Positions 11,008-21,382 of a stretch of DNA of 64,000 nucleotides are shown piece by piece. Source of the stretch: Usnea hakonensis (lineage: Eukaryota > Ascomycota > Lecanoromycetes > Lecanorales > Parmeliaceae). Location of the stretch: the NCBI GenBank assembly GCA_013423325.1, contig BLJB01000025.1:1-64000 (forward strand), in the 5' to 3' direction. Both the position numbers and the translations under genes were made by a program. A model generated the notes under the pieces. The model saw only the letters and a list, made by a program, of their open reading frames with translations. It ran no database searches and had not been told where the DNA came from. Position 1 is the first letter of the stretch, and the number at the start of each line of letters is the position of its first letter.

Positions 11008-11832
11008 ATGCCCCTCGACGACTACGTCCTCTCCCGCTCCTACCGAGGCTCCGTCCGCCTCGAAGCCCAACACCACCTCTGGTCCACCCTCTTCAACTAC
11101 CTCCTGCACCCCACCATCCCCACCACCTCCCCCGACCTCGCAATCGCAGACCTCGGCACCGGCACCGGCGTCTGGCTTCTCGATCTCCCCCACCGCCTAT
11201 CTTTAACCCCGTCCGCGCGCCTTTGCGGCCTCGATATCTCCAGCGACCAATTCCCTCGCCCGGAATGGCTGCCGCAGAACGCGCAGTTCTGTGCATGCGA
11301 CGCGTTGGACCCCGCGGGGCCGCCGGGGGATTTGGTGGGGGCGTTTGATGTTGTGCATATTCGGCTGTTTATCGCGGTCCTTAAGGATAATGATCCGACG
11401 ACTGTGCTGAAGTTTTGCAGCCAGCTCCTTAAACCAGGCGGCTACCTGCAATGGGACGAGCTTGAGCCGTCGGGGGCCCGGGCTCGCAGTTTTAATGGAT
11501 CGCCAACGGAAGGAATGGAGATGATAGAGCGCCTGGCGCGGACGCAGAAACCGACCGAGTGGGTCGCGAAGCTGCCTCGGACGTTTGAAGAGATTGGATT
11601 TCAGGTCGTGGAGGTGGATCAGCGGATGCCGCTGCCCTGGCAGCGGGGTATGCTTGTGGATCATTATTGCATGCTTGCCGACGAGTTTGTCGAGCGCGCG
11701 GCTATAGGCGGCGAGGGGATCAATCCAGTCGATGACTTTTATAGACAGCTTCCGGCCAAGGCGAGCGCTGAGAAGGAACTCGGCTCGTATGTGGAGCTGA
11801 CTTGGCAGATCGTGGTGGGGAGAAGGACATGA
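11008..11832 (+). CDS. LaeA-like / UMTA-type SAM-dependent methyltransferase
   Basis: A 274-residue single-exon protein beginning MPLDDYVLSRSYRGS. The frame is open 510 bp further upstream, but that part crosses the 17-bp minisatellite and has no conserved features, so the ATG at 11008 is chosen. Residues 10-35 carry the S-R-x-Y-R-x-S-x-R-L-x-x-Q-H motif of fungal LaeA-like/UMTA methyltransferases. SAM-binding motif I is IADLGTGTGVW, followed by acidic motif II (GLDIS), motif III near FDVVHIRLF and post-motif LKPGGYLQWDE. Members methylate small molecules or act as metabolism regulators. The nearby GMC, cupin and acyltransferase genes favour a small-molecule role, but LaeA-like regulation is not excluded. 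Confidence 0.85.
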   Translation: MPLDDYVLSRSYRGSVRLEAQHHLWSTLFNYLLHPTIPTTSPDLAIADLGTGTGVWLLDLPHRLSLTPSARLCGLDISSDQFPRPEWLPQNAQFCACDALDPAGPPGDLVGAFDVVHIRLFIAVLKDNDPTTVLKFCSQLLKPGGYLQWDELEPSGARARSFNGSPTEGMEMIERLARTQKPTEWVAKLPRTFEEIGFQVVEVDQRMPLPWQRGMLVDHYCMLADEFVERAAIGGEGINPVDDFYRQLPAKASAEKELGSYVELTWQIVVGRRT

Positions 11833-11909
11833 ATGCGGGCGCCGGTCGTTGATATGCTGCACCTTGACCACCAGTCGCTATTCTTCAACCCCAATAATCC
11901 CCCCCGGTC

Positions 11910-12911
11910 TCAAAACGGAACATCCATATCCTCAACCCTCTCCTCCTCTTCCACCACCTCCTTCCCCTTTTCCTCCATACACTCCCTCACAAACCCCACA
12001 ACAGCATCCAACCACACCTTCTGACACGGCACAAAGTGGCCCCCAGGATGCACCACCACCCTCCCGCCACAAACGCCCACCAGATCCCTCCCCCTCTCCT
12101 CATCCACCACCCCATCTACCTGCCCCAAAACACACAGCACCCTCGCCTCAATCCCCTCCTCATAAAACCCCGCATACAGCCGCCCCGGCGCCCGAAACCC
12201 ACTATAACACACCGCAAACTTCAACGGTCCCTGCACAAATCCGTCCACGTCCCCCAGGAAACTCGACGGATACGGCATCCCCCCGTCTTGCTGCGCCGCT
12301 TTATCAAACGCTTCTTTCCGCACCCGCCCTTGCAGTAAGCTAGCCACCATGGCCGCTAACGCGGCTCCCTGGCTGAACCCAATCACCCCGTCGAACGGTC
12401 CCTCGGCGCGTATTCGCTCCGCCACCACGGCCAATCCTACTTCAATGCCCTCATATACGACTTCCGTCTGCGCCTCTTTCCCTACCCCATCAGCCATGAT
12501 GTCGTAATCTTTCCTCCGCCACCACCCCAGCGCCTCCTCCTCCTCCTCTTCATCAACATTATTGTTATCGACCGGTTGTTTGTTGCTGATGGTGTTGTTG
12601 TAGCCCGGTATGTCCGCTCTGGCGAGCCGATGCGGCGCGGACACGTAGGCGAGGGAAGCGGCTGGGAACGGTTTGCGGATGGCTTTCTCTAACGCCCGGG
12701 TTTTGGCGCGGAAGAGGGTAGGGTTCTGAGTGTAGCCGTGGAGCATGAGGATTTTTAGGGGTGGCGGTTGAAGGGTGGAGGTGGGGAGAGCTTGCGAGGG
12801 GGTGCGTGGGGGCATGGTGTGGAGGAGTCTGAGGGCTCTGTGATTTTGGGGTGGATTGTGGGGTGAAGAGGGGGAGAGGTATGCTGCGGAACGTAAGGAG
12901 ATTTTTCTCAT
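11910..12911 (-). CDS. FSH1-family serine hydrolase
   Basis: A 333-residue intronless frame, convergent with the methyltransferase (77 bp between stop codons). The alpha/beta hydrolase fold is of the FSH1/OVCA2 type: KILMLHGYTQN near residue 53, nucleophile elbow GFSQG (Ser about 179), acid in GQVDGVVD and catalytic His in HPGGHFVP. An acidic insert of about 30 residues (NNNVDEEEEEE) before GWW is low complexity. Family members are esterases or thioesterases; some work in polyketide clusters (LovG type), others are housekeeping. An internal Met at residue 33 (MPPRTPSQ) is another possible start, since the first 32 residues are not conserved. Confidence 0.85.
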   Translation of the reverse strand: MRKISLRSAAYLSPSSPHNPPQNHRALRLLHTMPPRTPSQALPTSTLQPPPLKILMLHGYTQNPTLFRAKTRALEKAIRKPFPAASLAYVSAPHRLARADIPGYNNTISNKQPVDNNNVDEEEEEEALGWWRRKDYDIMADGVGKEAQTEVVYEGIEVGLAVVAERIRAEGPFDGVIGFSQGAALAAMVASLLQGRVRKEAFDKAAQQDGGMPYPSSFLGDVDGFVQGPLKFAVCYSGFRAPGRLYAGFYEEGIEARVLCVLGQVDGVVDEERGRDLVGVCGGRVVVHPGGHFVPCQKVWLDAVVGFVRECMEEKGKEVVEEEERVEDMDVPF

Positions 12912-13242
12912 GGGGATATTCGGTTTTCTGGATTTTTTGGGGCGGTGAAGGGTAGGACCGGAGGACGCCTCGGACGGTGGGGGCGGACTTATCTCCGCTG
13001 CTCGCTAAAGAGATCAAATTAATCCGCGGAACAGAAACCTCGCATTCGAAAACCCGGAGTAAAGGAATAGGATTCATAGATCTGTTAAAAACGAGTAGAG
13101 GCAGAAGCTTGTTGTAAGCTGAAATCGCTAGTAAACAGAATCACGCTGTGGTATCATGCCAAGGAATTCTAAACGTAACGTCGATACCCAAAGAGCCCTG
13201 GAGGAATCATTGCTCAGCACAGCCCTATCTTGGATGTCCCCT
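12912..13242. other. Intergenic, FSH1 promoter side
   Basis: These 331 bases lie between the 5' end of the FSH1-type hydrolase and the 3' end of the phosphotransferase gene. They hold no recognisable gene or repeat. Confidence 0.5.
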
Positions 13243-14831
13243 TTACTTCCCCTTCTTTGAATCTTCTTCCTGGTTGTATGGATGCTTGATGGTCAGACAC
13301 CATATATCAAGGTAGTCACAAATCGTGGTGATAACGTCATGCTTTGCCACAAAATCAGCAAGTGAGGAGGGCAAAGTTGCGCAGGAGTACTTACGACGAA
13401 GCTGCCATAGACGCCAATACTTAGGCCCAACAGCATGAAGACAAATGCAATCTGATAGGTCCCGAAGCCCAAGGCGCTTGGCCAGAGTCCCAGTGTCGGT
13501 CCCAGTGAATCAGCAACTGCGAGGCCCAAGGGAAACGTAAGGACATTGAGCATGGGGAATTCGGGATCCTTAGTCAGATGTGCCACGATCATTCGGCCAA
13601 CGGCATATGCGTTGATCAGGCCAGCGTAGAAAACGAAGGGTATGAGATGGTGATTCAGGATTACCGGCTGAAGGTATAGGTACGCGGCGACATTGGCTGC
13701 AGCGACGAAGAACGGAGCAAGTCCATATATTGGCTTTGTCGGAGACTGTTTTCGTTCACGCTGTACTTCCATTACGTGCAAGATGCTGCGAAATGTCAGC
13801 ACGGGCTAAAACTGCGAGTCGATCAATATGCCTTTGCACGGTGTTCGCAACCAGCACAACCCCTCCGTAAACCATGTACCATTGATTCCACGGCATTTCG
13901 TAGAGGTAGTCGGGGATGAGTCCGTTTTTCGCTACACCTATGGTTTGGAGCATGGACTGCTGCCAGAAGCTACCTCCTCCTTTCAAAGCAGTGATTGCAT
14001 ATACAATACAAAGCGTTAAGATACCTTCGACGGGTCCAGATACGATGCCCAGTATAAGGGTCTGGGTATAGTATTCATCCCATGTCTGTATATAGAACGT
14101 GAGTGTCGCTAAGAGCATCAGAGAAGCGGTCGAGTAGTCAAACATGTCCAGGAAAGCTTACAGCCAAACAGCGTCAACATGGTAGACCAGCTCTGGCCTA
14201 GGTTCACAGCGGCAGCAAAGAGAAGTACTTCTAAGACTGTATTGCATGCGTCGACGCCTGGGCCGCAAGATCAGCTGTGACCAATATCCCAAGTCTCATG
14301 TCAAACGTACCGTGATCGAACAGCTCTCCAAGAGGGCCACTTTGGTGTGTTCTCCGTCTAAGATTCTAGCATAAGCACCTCGTGCGGCCCTTCACTATGC
14401 GTTTCTACTTACGCCTGTGTACCATCCACTGCGTCAAAAGTCTGGTATAGAAAGAGGCCAATGGACCAGGAGGCGTACACCCAGGGAGGCATATCCTGAT
14501 CTAGGGTTGGATTGTACCACAGCAAAGTCAAGAAATTGATGACGACAAAGCTGAAGCCGGATAGGGTGATCTGAGAAAGCGGCGCTATAAGTGAACGCTA
14601 CAAGGAAATTCGTTCTCACGGACTCACGGCATTTGGCCTAAGCGTGTCAGCGGTATAGTCATGCCTCAAGATGGAAATCGAGGGATCTTACGCCATAGAC
14701 ATGGGAAAGCACTTGATAACGACATTGTTGTAGAAGGGCTTGAGTACGTATCTTGACGTCAAAGAGTTATCCACTCCAGCATATTTGTAAGGGTGAAGAT
14801 CTTCCAACTTCTGTTGACGAATGTAAACCAT
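13243..14831 (-). CDS. EPT1/CPT1-like: Ethanolamine/choline phosphotransferase (CDP-alcohol phosphatidyltransferase)
   Basis: Eight exons on the minus strand: 14831-14692, 14637-14628, 14570-14413, 14357-14311, 14257-14162, 14108-13840, 13760-13395 and 13341-13243. They give 394 residues, matching the usual length of about 390. The family catalytic signature D-G-x2-A-R-x8-G-x3-D-x3-D is complete (DGTQAR ... GELFDHGVD) and is assembled from exons 3, 4 and 5. Exon 2 is a 10-nt microexon completing MAPNA. The C-terminus is the conserved ICDYLDIWCLTIKHPY. Seven to ten membrane segments are evident. The enzyme makes phosphatidylethanolamine or phosphatidylcholine from diacylglycerol and the CDP-alcohol in the ER (Kennedy pathway). 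Seven introns are 47-79 bp. The 13840/13760 junction is the least certain. Confidence 0.92.
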
Positions 14832-15090
14832 CTTAGCATCTGGGAAGACTCTTGTTGCGTTTCACTTCATGCTCCGGAGTGCAAAATGAAGATAAGCAAA
14901 GTGTCTGCCTTGAGGTCGCGTAGAATTTACATAAGGTATTCCAAGATTGACGCGACGCCAAGACGCCAAGACAGATTCATGCGGAATGACGTGTATCCCT
15001 GTCACTTTCAGTGATTGGAGCAATGGAGTGATATGTGCTGAAGATGAGGTTGAATAACACCTGTAGCTATGCATGCGTAATTATAGAGGT

Positions 15091-15886
15091 TCAAGGAACG
15101 CCATTGACCAATTCATGACGGCCTCGTGCATCTCTTTCCTCAGGAACAAGACTCCAATCCTTCACCCCTCCCTTCCAATCTGCTATTCGTCCTTCCTTGA
15201 CATCGACAAGAACGACCCGAACCTCTTCTCCTTCAATGTAACAGCTTGCACCACCATCACCTTCAGCTGGGGCATGTGGTGTCGACCCAAAGAATCCCTG
15301 CTCTTCTCTAGCCTGATCGCCGAATGTGTTATTCTCGAGATGTTTCTCTTTGCACCACTTCTCTTCTTCACTGCCCTGCCCCACCATCCTAGCTTCGCCG
15401 TTGATAGTGGCACTGATACTACTCAATGCACTTGTGTTCATGTTCAGCAGTAAGCTGGCCAGGCTCGACCGCGTTGCTTGAGGGGGAAGAGAGCCTTCCC
15501 TGGTGGGGTCTGGATTGCGAGTTGGAGGTCGATGAGAGACCCAGTCATGAACGAGCAGAGAAACTCGAGGATTGTTGAGTAAATTCAGGGTTTTCTTCGA
15601 CGATGGGTTTGTCGTCATTATAATGACGGGATTGGAATTGAATGGCGTCGAGGGGAGGTACGTGTAGTTCATAAGAGAGATGTGAGGAAACATAGCATCG
15701 CATGTTGCAAGGTGTAGCTGTAGCAAACGATTAGAACATAGCGAAGGCTGAAGAGGCCAAGGTATGTACAAATCTGGCGTTCTTGAGACATGTTTCGACC
15801 TCGGAGGGCAAAGACGAGCAGACTTGCGGATGTGTAGCCGTCGCTGAAGACTCCCAATTCAAAGGAGGCTGTCGAACTTCTGTCAT
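15091..15886 (-). CDS. PNPOx-like split-barrel flavoprotein (YLR456W/YPR172W family)
   Basis: Two exons, 15886-15770 and 15717-15091, joined by a 52-bp intron, give 247 residues. The joined reading NARF-LHLATCDAMFPHISLMNYTYL is the conserved start of the fungal pyridoxamine-phosphate-oxidase-like family, followed by NPVIIMTTNPSSKKT and VSLLVHDWVSHRPP, the FMN-contact region. The C-terminal third holds an acidic insert and ends with YIEGEEVRVVLVDVKEGRI...WS. Yeast homologues are uncharacterised FMN-binding-like proteins, so the true reaction is unknown; classical PNPO activity should not be assumed. The start MTEVRQPPL is chosen because the upstream extension begins only with TTG. Confidence 0.82.
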
Positions 15887-16338
15887 GGCTACGCATCGGT
15901 CATTTTGTGTAATATAAGTCGTAGCGTCGTTGATGGTTCTGATGATGAAGGGTTTGAAGAATGTCAAAGAAGCTGGACATTGTCGTGTTTCTTACGCTAA
16001 ACTAACTAGTGCATGCAGTGGATTACGGGCAGGTCAAAGATGTCTCTACACTAGGATACTCCGCGCACAATATCTATTCATTTATTTTTCATGATTCAAT
16101 TGCTGAGGCTGTTGTACAATTAGATAATTATTGATTTGGTGTACCGTAGAACCAAATCCGCCCCGTCCGCCCCGTTCACATTACCACCGCGAGCGCTATC
16201 TTCGCCTCTATGGCTCTCAACGCCATGAAACGCTTGTTTGATGCATCATGTAAACAAGAAAATACCGACATAGTGGATATCATTGCAGCAACTGACCTTC
16301 GCTTCTTTGACTTCCTACGGACTGCGCCTCTTTTTCCT
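15887..16338. other. Intergenic between two minus-strand genes
   Basis: These 452 bases separate the promoter of the flavoprotein gene from the 3' end of the SUR7-like gene. A short AT-rich section (16070-16140) is present. No gene is supported. Confidence 0.5.
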
Positions 16339-17288
16339 CTATGTGCCGCGGACGAATGATGACCGGTCCGCATCATCATTGGTCCCATTGACTGCAGTCT
16401 CCTTGTCAATGAAGCTACCCCTGTTCCTTGAACTCTTCTGTCTTCTTCCAAATCGTCCTCCTCCCGATCTTTTCCTGCCACTTGAGCTGGATGTCGCCCC
16501 GCCGACGCAAAGGAAGACCATTGCAAGGAAGAGGCATGCAACGGCTGCCCACATGAAGCCGAAATTATATTTTCCGAGGTTGGCGGCCGTGCCGGCGGAT
16601 CTGAACGCGTTGCGGCCTTGCACGAATGCAGCACTATGCAGTGTTAGCGAACCACACTTGAATACGAAGGCAGCGTGTTGCGTGTGGGGTATGTCTCACG
16701 TCATTAAGGCGGCAGCGATAGCTTGGAAGAAGGCGGCAACCGAGCAGAGAGCGCTGGACAGGAAGCTGCCTACGCGGCTGCATAAGGCAAGGAGACCAAG
16801 AACGAGGGCGCAAGCCGTGAAGAAGAGAGCGATAAACTCAAAGGCGAACATGAAGCGCGTTTCCAAATAGTATTTGTTCGAACTATTGCAGACATAATCA
16901 GTGCGTTGCCGATTGATTACGTGTAGGAGATGGCCTACTGCTGAACGAGGGAAGCCGGCACTCCCGTGGTAGTGCCAAAGTTCTTCTTGGGATCGAAAGC
17001 ATAGGCCGGATGTACATGTGGGCAAGCATTGCGCCCGTTGGTATCACCGCATGTGTTCCAGAAAGTCCATCTGGAGGTACCCGGAGCGCCTGGGATGGCG
17101 GAGGTGTCGGCCTGAAGGAAGTAGAATTGATTGGTTGGATTCTTGTCGACGGCACCCCCAATAACAACGAGAAGCATCAGAAGAAGAGCTCCAGCGATGA
17201 GAAGGAGAGAAACAATGGCAAGTGGCGCTCCTAGGAACTCATCAGTGCTGCCGTGGATTTGAATCAAAAGGAGCTCACTTGTCGACAT
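16339..17288 (-). CDS. SUR7/PalI-family four-pass membrane protein
   Basis: Four exons: 17288-17279 (only 10 nt), 17230-16939, 16882-16700 and 16633-16339, giving 259 residues; all phases agree. The protein starts MSTRAPLAIVSLLLIAG, a membrane segment, then an extracellular loop with the W-x-x-x-x-x-C-x(n)-C pattern (RWTFWNTCGD...CPH), then three further membrane segments, the last followed by a basic tail with the ERSSF-like end DRSSFVRG. This is the order seen in fungal SUR7 proteins, which sit in eisosome/MCC patches of the plasma membrane and affect cell-wall stress and endocytosis. The tail is Ser/Arg-rich and may be cytoplasmic. Introns are 48, 56 and 66 bp. Confidence 0.85.
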
Positions 17289-18088
17289 CTTGGCAAATGT
17301 TTAGGGGAGGCGACCCTGCGATCTTGGCTGTTTGTTAGTTTAGTTTACGAGAATGGAAGCGGTGAGATAAAGTAGAGGGCTGATTAATGCGCAGACATAC
17401 CGTTCAGCAGGATAGGCAGGACAGAAGAGTATTGGAATGGGTCAAGGTGAAAGAAGATTGCAGAAAAGAAGCGCACGAGATGTCGGTCGTGTTGTTGGCT
17501 GAAGGCATGTGGCTGACGTACAGGTAGTTGCTAGTGCCAACCGCTTTACGACTAAAGAAATTTGCATTGGGTCACGTTCTTACTACTTTAGATTAGCGTG
17601 ATGCGACGCAATTTCCCTGTTCTGCTGCCCAACATGCCGGCATATCCGCCGTTTTCGGGAGTCAATTCCGAGCCATTCAGTCCCTGCGCATTTCACATCA
17701 CGCACATCGTACTTTATGTACCGAGTACACCACAACCATTTTCTATTCGTCAATGGTGTTAATATTGGAAAAACAAAGTACTATGTAGTAGGACTTGTTA
17801 CAGCTTACTCGCATTCATGTCAAGTTGACTACCTAATCACTCTGCTTCAAACCCTCCGGCTTCCTTCCGGAAAACGGGTTACCTACCTCCGTACCCTAAA
17901 GTACATGGACTTGCTTTAGCGCTTCCCCAGCTTTCCATGCAGAAAACTGCTGGGTACCTAGTACTCGTACATGTACCTTACGCACGGGAACGGCGATACC
18001 CGCCTATATCCAGAGTATCTTGTCAACCGGAAGCGAGCTCATACCATCGCCGCTTCCTCGTTTGAGCTTGATAGCAGGAGAAACCATC
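17289..18088. promoter_or_regulatory. Divergent promoter region, SUR7-like and Rogdi-like genes
   Basis: These 800 bases separate the start codons of two divergent genes and must hold both promoters. Short open frames here (for example about 17716-17919) have no family features. No specific binding site was identified. Confidence 0.5.
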
Positions 18089-19348
18089 ATGTCTGCCGCA
18101 GTGTGGCCACCAATTTCCCATGAGCAACTCATTCAAGAGGAAGAAAATTCGCTGGTATCTCGAAACCAGCAAAGAGTGTGAAGAATGTAGACAGTTGACG
18201 CATTGTAGGCATGCGAGCTTGAGTGGCTTCTCAACCTGCTGCAAGAGTCTTTGGATTCTCTGAAAAATGGACTGCAAGAATGCGTCGCTTTGCTGGCACC
18301 GCAAGAACCAGGCTCCACGCTTGCCCTATCATCATTACGGTCTGAAAGTGTCAAAGGCTTCGTAACTAGGATTGGAACTCGTATTATCAAAGGAGTATGC
18401 AAGTTTCTTTCTCTTCATGGGGTTGTTGTCAATAGCACTCCAGCCTTTGTTAAACGCGTCACCCCCGTACTTGTGCTCGCGAGGAACAATTTCCATTTAT
18501 TATTCGGCCTTGATTTTCTTCAATTTAGCATCCTCAGCTCTCAGCTTACGTATGTATAGGATATCAACTTGCGTCTCACTACTCTGCCCCCTCCACGCTC
18601 TCTTGCATCGTACCCGGTCCACTTGCAAAATCCCCTTCCACTCCCCCAATTGACTGCTCTGCTCACACTTTTGAACCAAGCCCTTGACATCATCGATATC
18701 AGCAGATGGACTGGAGATCCGCATAATGGAGCTTTCATATCTGGCCAGCTGCGCTTACTAGCTGACACCATCGAAGAGGCACAGCAAACCCTCAAAGGGG
18801 GTGAAGACGTAGTGGGGGGAAAGTGGTGGGAAGATGCTATGGCTGAAGATGTGTGTCATCCCGTCTTCTCATCTCATATCTCGTTCAATCACATCGAGTG
18901 GACTTCGTTGCCCTCCAATGTCTACCGTTTTTGTAGCACTACCATATCCTCTTCTCAATGATCCCTTTACTTACACCTCCCCTTTGCCAAGACATTCTCG
19001 CCCCCAGTAACCCCAAATCTATCCCTCCATCTCTCAATCGCCGATGCCGCCATTCTTCTACACGTCCGTACTCTTGCTCCTCACTCCGCCCCAGAATCAT
19101 CTCTCACTGGTCTCTCTCTCCGTACTCGTCTCGGCCTAAGCCCTCGCCCCCCCGTCCACGACGAGCTCGATCAGGTCTTTCACTTTCGCGGCGAGGAGGT
19201 GACTGTGAAGGAAAAAGTCAGGGTCGAAAGTCAGGACCCTAGTCTGATGGCTGTAATGGCCAAATTAAGCGCCTTGGGACATGCAGTTGCAAGCTGGAGG
19301 CTTAAAGTTGGAATCGTCATGGGCGACGATTTGGAAGGAGATGCTTGA
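18089..19348 (+). CDS. Rogdi-like leucine-zipper protein (RAVE complex RAV2 homologue)
   Basis: Four exons, 18089-18154, 18209-18394, 18560-18850 and 18992-19348, give 299 residues, within the usual Rogdi range. Exon 2 holds LEWLLNLLQESL and ECVALLAPQEPGSTLALSS; exon 3 holds LRLTTLPPPRS, IDISRWTGDPHNGAFISGQL and KWWED; exon 4 holds HLSIADAAILLHVRTLAP, the acidic VFHFRGEEV and VRVESQDPSLMAVMAKL. These are the hallmark blocks of Rogdi/RAV2. In yeast RAV2 is part of RAVE, which reassembles the vacuolar H+-ATPase at the vacuole and endosome membranes. Introns are 54, 165 and 141 bp, long for this genome, which is why the gene does not appear as a single open frame. Confidence 0.9.
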
Positions 19349-19962
19349 GCGGGAGGAAGTCGACTCTTTTGAAGGTTTGACCTTGGACGGTAAGAGCGGG
19401 AGTTCACCCTGCCTTGAGAGCAAAACCCGATGCAAGGGTCACCACCTGGCCGCTTCCTTCCTGTTGCAAAGATTGAGCCAAGAAAACGTCAGGCGGCCGC
19501 TACTTGTTCGTAAAGAAACGAACACACTGAAACTGTGAGTAGCAGAAGTTGACGTCAAGATCTCATGATTAATCTCGGCGCTGGGGGGACGGGGGACGGG
19601 GCTGGGTTTGGGGTTGAGATGGGGATGTGATTGATATTTGTAATGGGGGAAGAATTGTTTGGGGGTGAGGGTTTCGGTTTAGGGATAGGATGGAGATGAT
19701 TAGTATTAGGTGGTTTGAAAAACAACTTGTTGTTAGATTGATTGGGTGAGGATTTGAGAAAATAGGGTGTGTGAGAGAGAAAGGGGCTCTACATTCTGAA
19801 ATTTTGACAGGACAGTATGTTGAGTGAACCCCCTTGATTCACGCTATCAGAGTGAGCGCGTTGAGTACGCCGTCTCCAAAGACTACCATTCTCATCCGAA
19901 ATCTGCTAGATCTAGAACGCCCGCCCAAGATGCTACGATAATCCTCCTCTTTCCCTTCCCCA
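19349..19962. other. Intergenic between convergent genes, G/T-rich
   Basis: The convergent Rogdi-like and lipoyl synthase genes end here. The stretch 19575-19760 is strikingly G/T-rich on the plus strand (runs such as GGGGGGACGGGGGACGGGG). It holds no gene and presumably both terminators. Confidence 0.5.
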
Positions 19963-21195
19963 TCATATAATCGCGTTCCTCCCAAGCTCGTTATTCATTT
20001 GACCCTCCGCCAAAGCCGTTTGATCCTTGCGCGCCCGTTTCTTAATGACATTCTCAATAAACGCTTCACCAGCCTTATACGAACTGCGAACCAAAGGTCC
20101 GCTCGCGCAGTAAAGGAACCCCATATCCAGCGCCCGCTGGCGCCACGTCTCAAACACCGCAGGCGTCACGTAGGTGTGCACGGGCATGTGTCGTTTCGTA
20201 GGCCGCATGTACTGCCCAAACGTCACGACGTCGACGTCTGCTTTCCGTAGTTCCTGGAGCGTGGCCCAGAGCTGGGGGTCCGTTTCTCCGAGACCGAGCA
20301 TGATGCTGGTTTTTGTGATGAGGCCTTCTTTGGCGACTTTGGCGTGCTGTAAGACGCTGAGGCTTTGGCGGAATTTCGCGCGCCGGTCTCGGACGAGGGG
20401 GGTTAGGTCTTCTACTGTTTCGACGTTGTGCGCGTACACGTCTAGTCCGCTCCGGGCGACTTTGGCGACCATGTCTAGATCCCCGGCGTAATCGCCTGTC
20501 AGGGCCTCTACTAGCATTGTCGGAGCTTTGCTCTTGATCTTCATGATTGTCTCGGCGAAGTGACGGGCACCTCCGTCCGCGAGGTCGTCCCGATCAACGG
20601 ATGTGAGTACAACGTATCCTAGCCCCCATCGCCGTAGTGCCTCGGCTGTGTGCTCCGGCTCATGGGGATCCAAGGGCGGAGGTGCTTTGCTCGTTTTCAC
20701 GCTGCAGAATCTACACCCCCGCGTGCACGTGTCGCCCATGAGCATGATTGTGGCCGTCGCAGCGCTCTTGTCCGATCCCCCCCAGCAATCGCTGATATTC
20801 GGACACCGCGCTTCTTCACAGACGGTGTGTAGGTTCAGTCCTCGAAGATCTCGTTTTATGGATTTGTATTGTTCATTGTTCGGGATGGGCGTTTGGAGCC
20901 AGGAGGGGAGGCGGGTGATTTCTTTTTGTTTGCCGGCGGGGCCAACGAAGGCGGTTCGGATTTCGGGTACGTCATTCTCTGATGGGGGAGATGTGAAGTC
21001 TGAAAATGAGGGACCGGCGTTGAGGCGGTCGCGGAAGGTGGTGGGAGGGCGACGAGTTGTTGAAGTGGGAGGGGCGGTAGGTTCTGTGGGTTCGGAGACG
21101 GCGGTGGCGAATGCGCGAGTAGACGATATTGGGGGACGTATAGGATGTATCGGCACGGCGTGTAAGCAGCGAAATCGAGTCATTTTGGAAGCCAT
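19963..21195 (-). CDS. LIP5: Lipoyl synthase, mitochondrial
   Basis: A 410-residue intronless radical-SAM enzyme. The start MASKMTRFRCLH is chosen; the open frame continues 13 codons upstream but only to a TTG. The first 60 residues are basic and Ser/Thr-rich, a mitochondrial targeting sequence. Both Fe-S cluster motifs are intact: C-x4-C-x5-C (CEEARCPNISDC, about residue 125) for the sulfur-donating cluster and C-x3-C-x2-C (CTRGCRFC, about 156) for the radical-SAM cluster. LDPHEPEHTA, TSVDRDDL, HNVETV and GLGETD are family blocks, and RSSYKAGE holds the conserved C-terminal serine. It inserts sulfur into octanoyl groups to make lipoate for pyruvate and 2-oxoglutarate dehydrogenases and glycine cleavage. 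It is divergent from RSM22. Confidence 0.95.
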   Translation of the reverse strand: MASKMTRFRCLHAVPIHPIRPPISSTRAFATAVSEPTEPTAPPTSTTRRPPTTFRDRLNAGPSFSDFTSPPSENDVPEIRTAFVGPAGKQKEITRLPSWLQTPIPNNEQYKSIKRDLRGLNLHTVCEEARCPNISDCWGGSDKSAATATIMLMGDTCTRGCRFCSVKTSKAPPPLDPHEPEHTAEALRRWGLGYVVLTSVDRDDLADGGARHFAETIMKIKSKAPTMLVEALTGDYAGDLDMVAKVARSGLDVYAHNVETVEDLTPLVRDRRAKFRQSLSVLQHAKVAKEGLITKTSIMLGLGETDPQLWATLQELRKADVDVVTFGQYMRPTKRHMPVHTYVTPAVFETWRQRALDMGFLYCASGPLVRSSYKAGEAFIENVIKKRARKDQTALAEGQMNNELGRNAII

Positions 21196-21382
21196 ATTGT
21201 ATGTAATGCTGATGGAAAATGGAGTCGAGAACAATTAATCTTTCATTGAGTCGGCGAGAATAAGATTGATATCTAATCAGTAGATCGGCACTAGCCGATT
21301 ACAGTAATTTCAAACAAGGTCAGTACTCCAAGGACTCGCATTCACGCCTGAAGACCTATCTGCACATCCCTAAAAGTCAAGT
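21196..21382. promoter_or_regulatory. Short bidirectional promoter, lipoyl synthase / RSM22
   Basis: Only 187 bases separate the two divergent start codons, so both mitochondrial genes must share this promoter region. The sequence contains TATCTAATCAG and GATTACAGTAAT words but no clear known site was assigned. Confidence 0.6.

Noticed and set aside
11849..12343. Proline-rich plus-strand frames over the FSH1 gene
   Set aside because: They are shadows of the GC-rich minus-strand hydrolase, whose catalytic triad is clear.
20603..21238. Long plus-strand frame opposite lipoyl synthase
   Set aside because: The minus strand carries both complete Fe-S motifs; this frame is its shadow.
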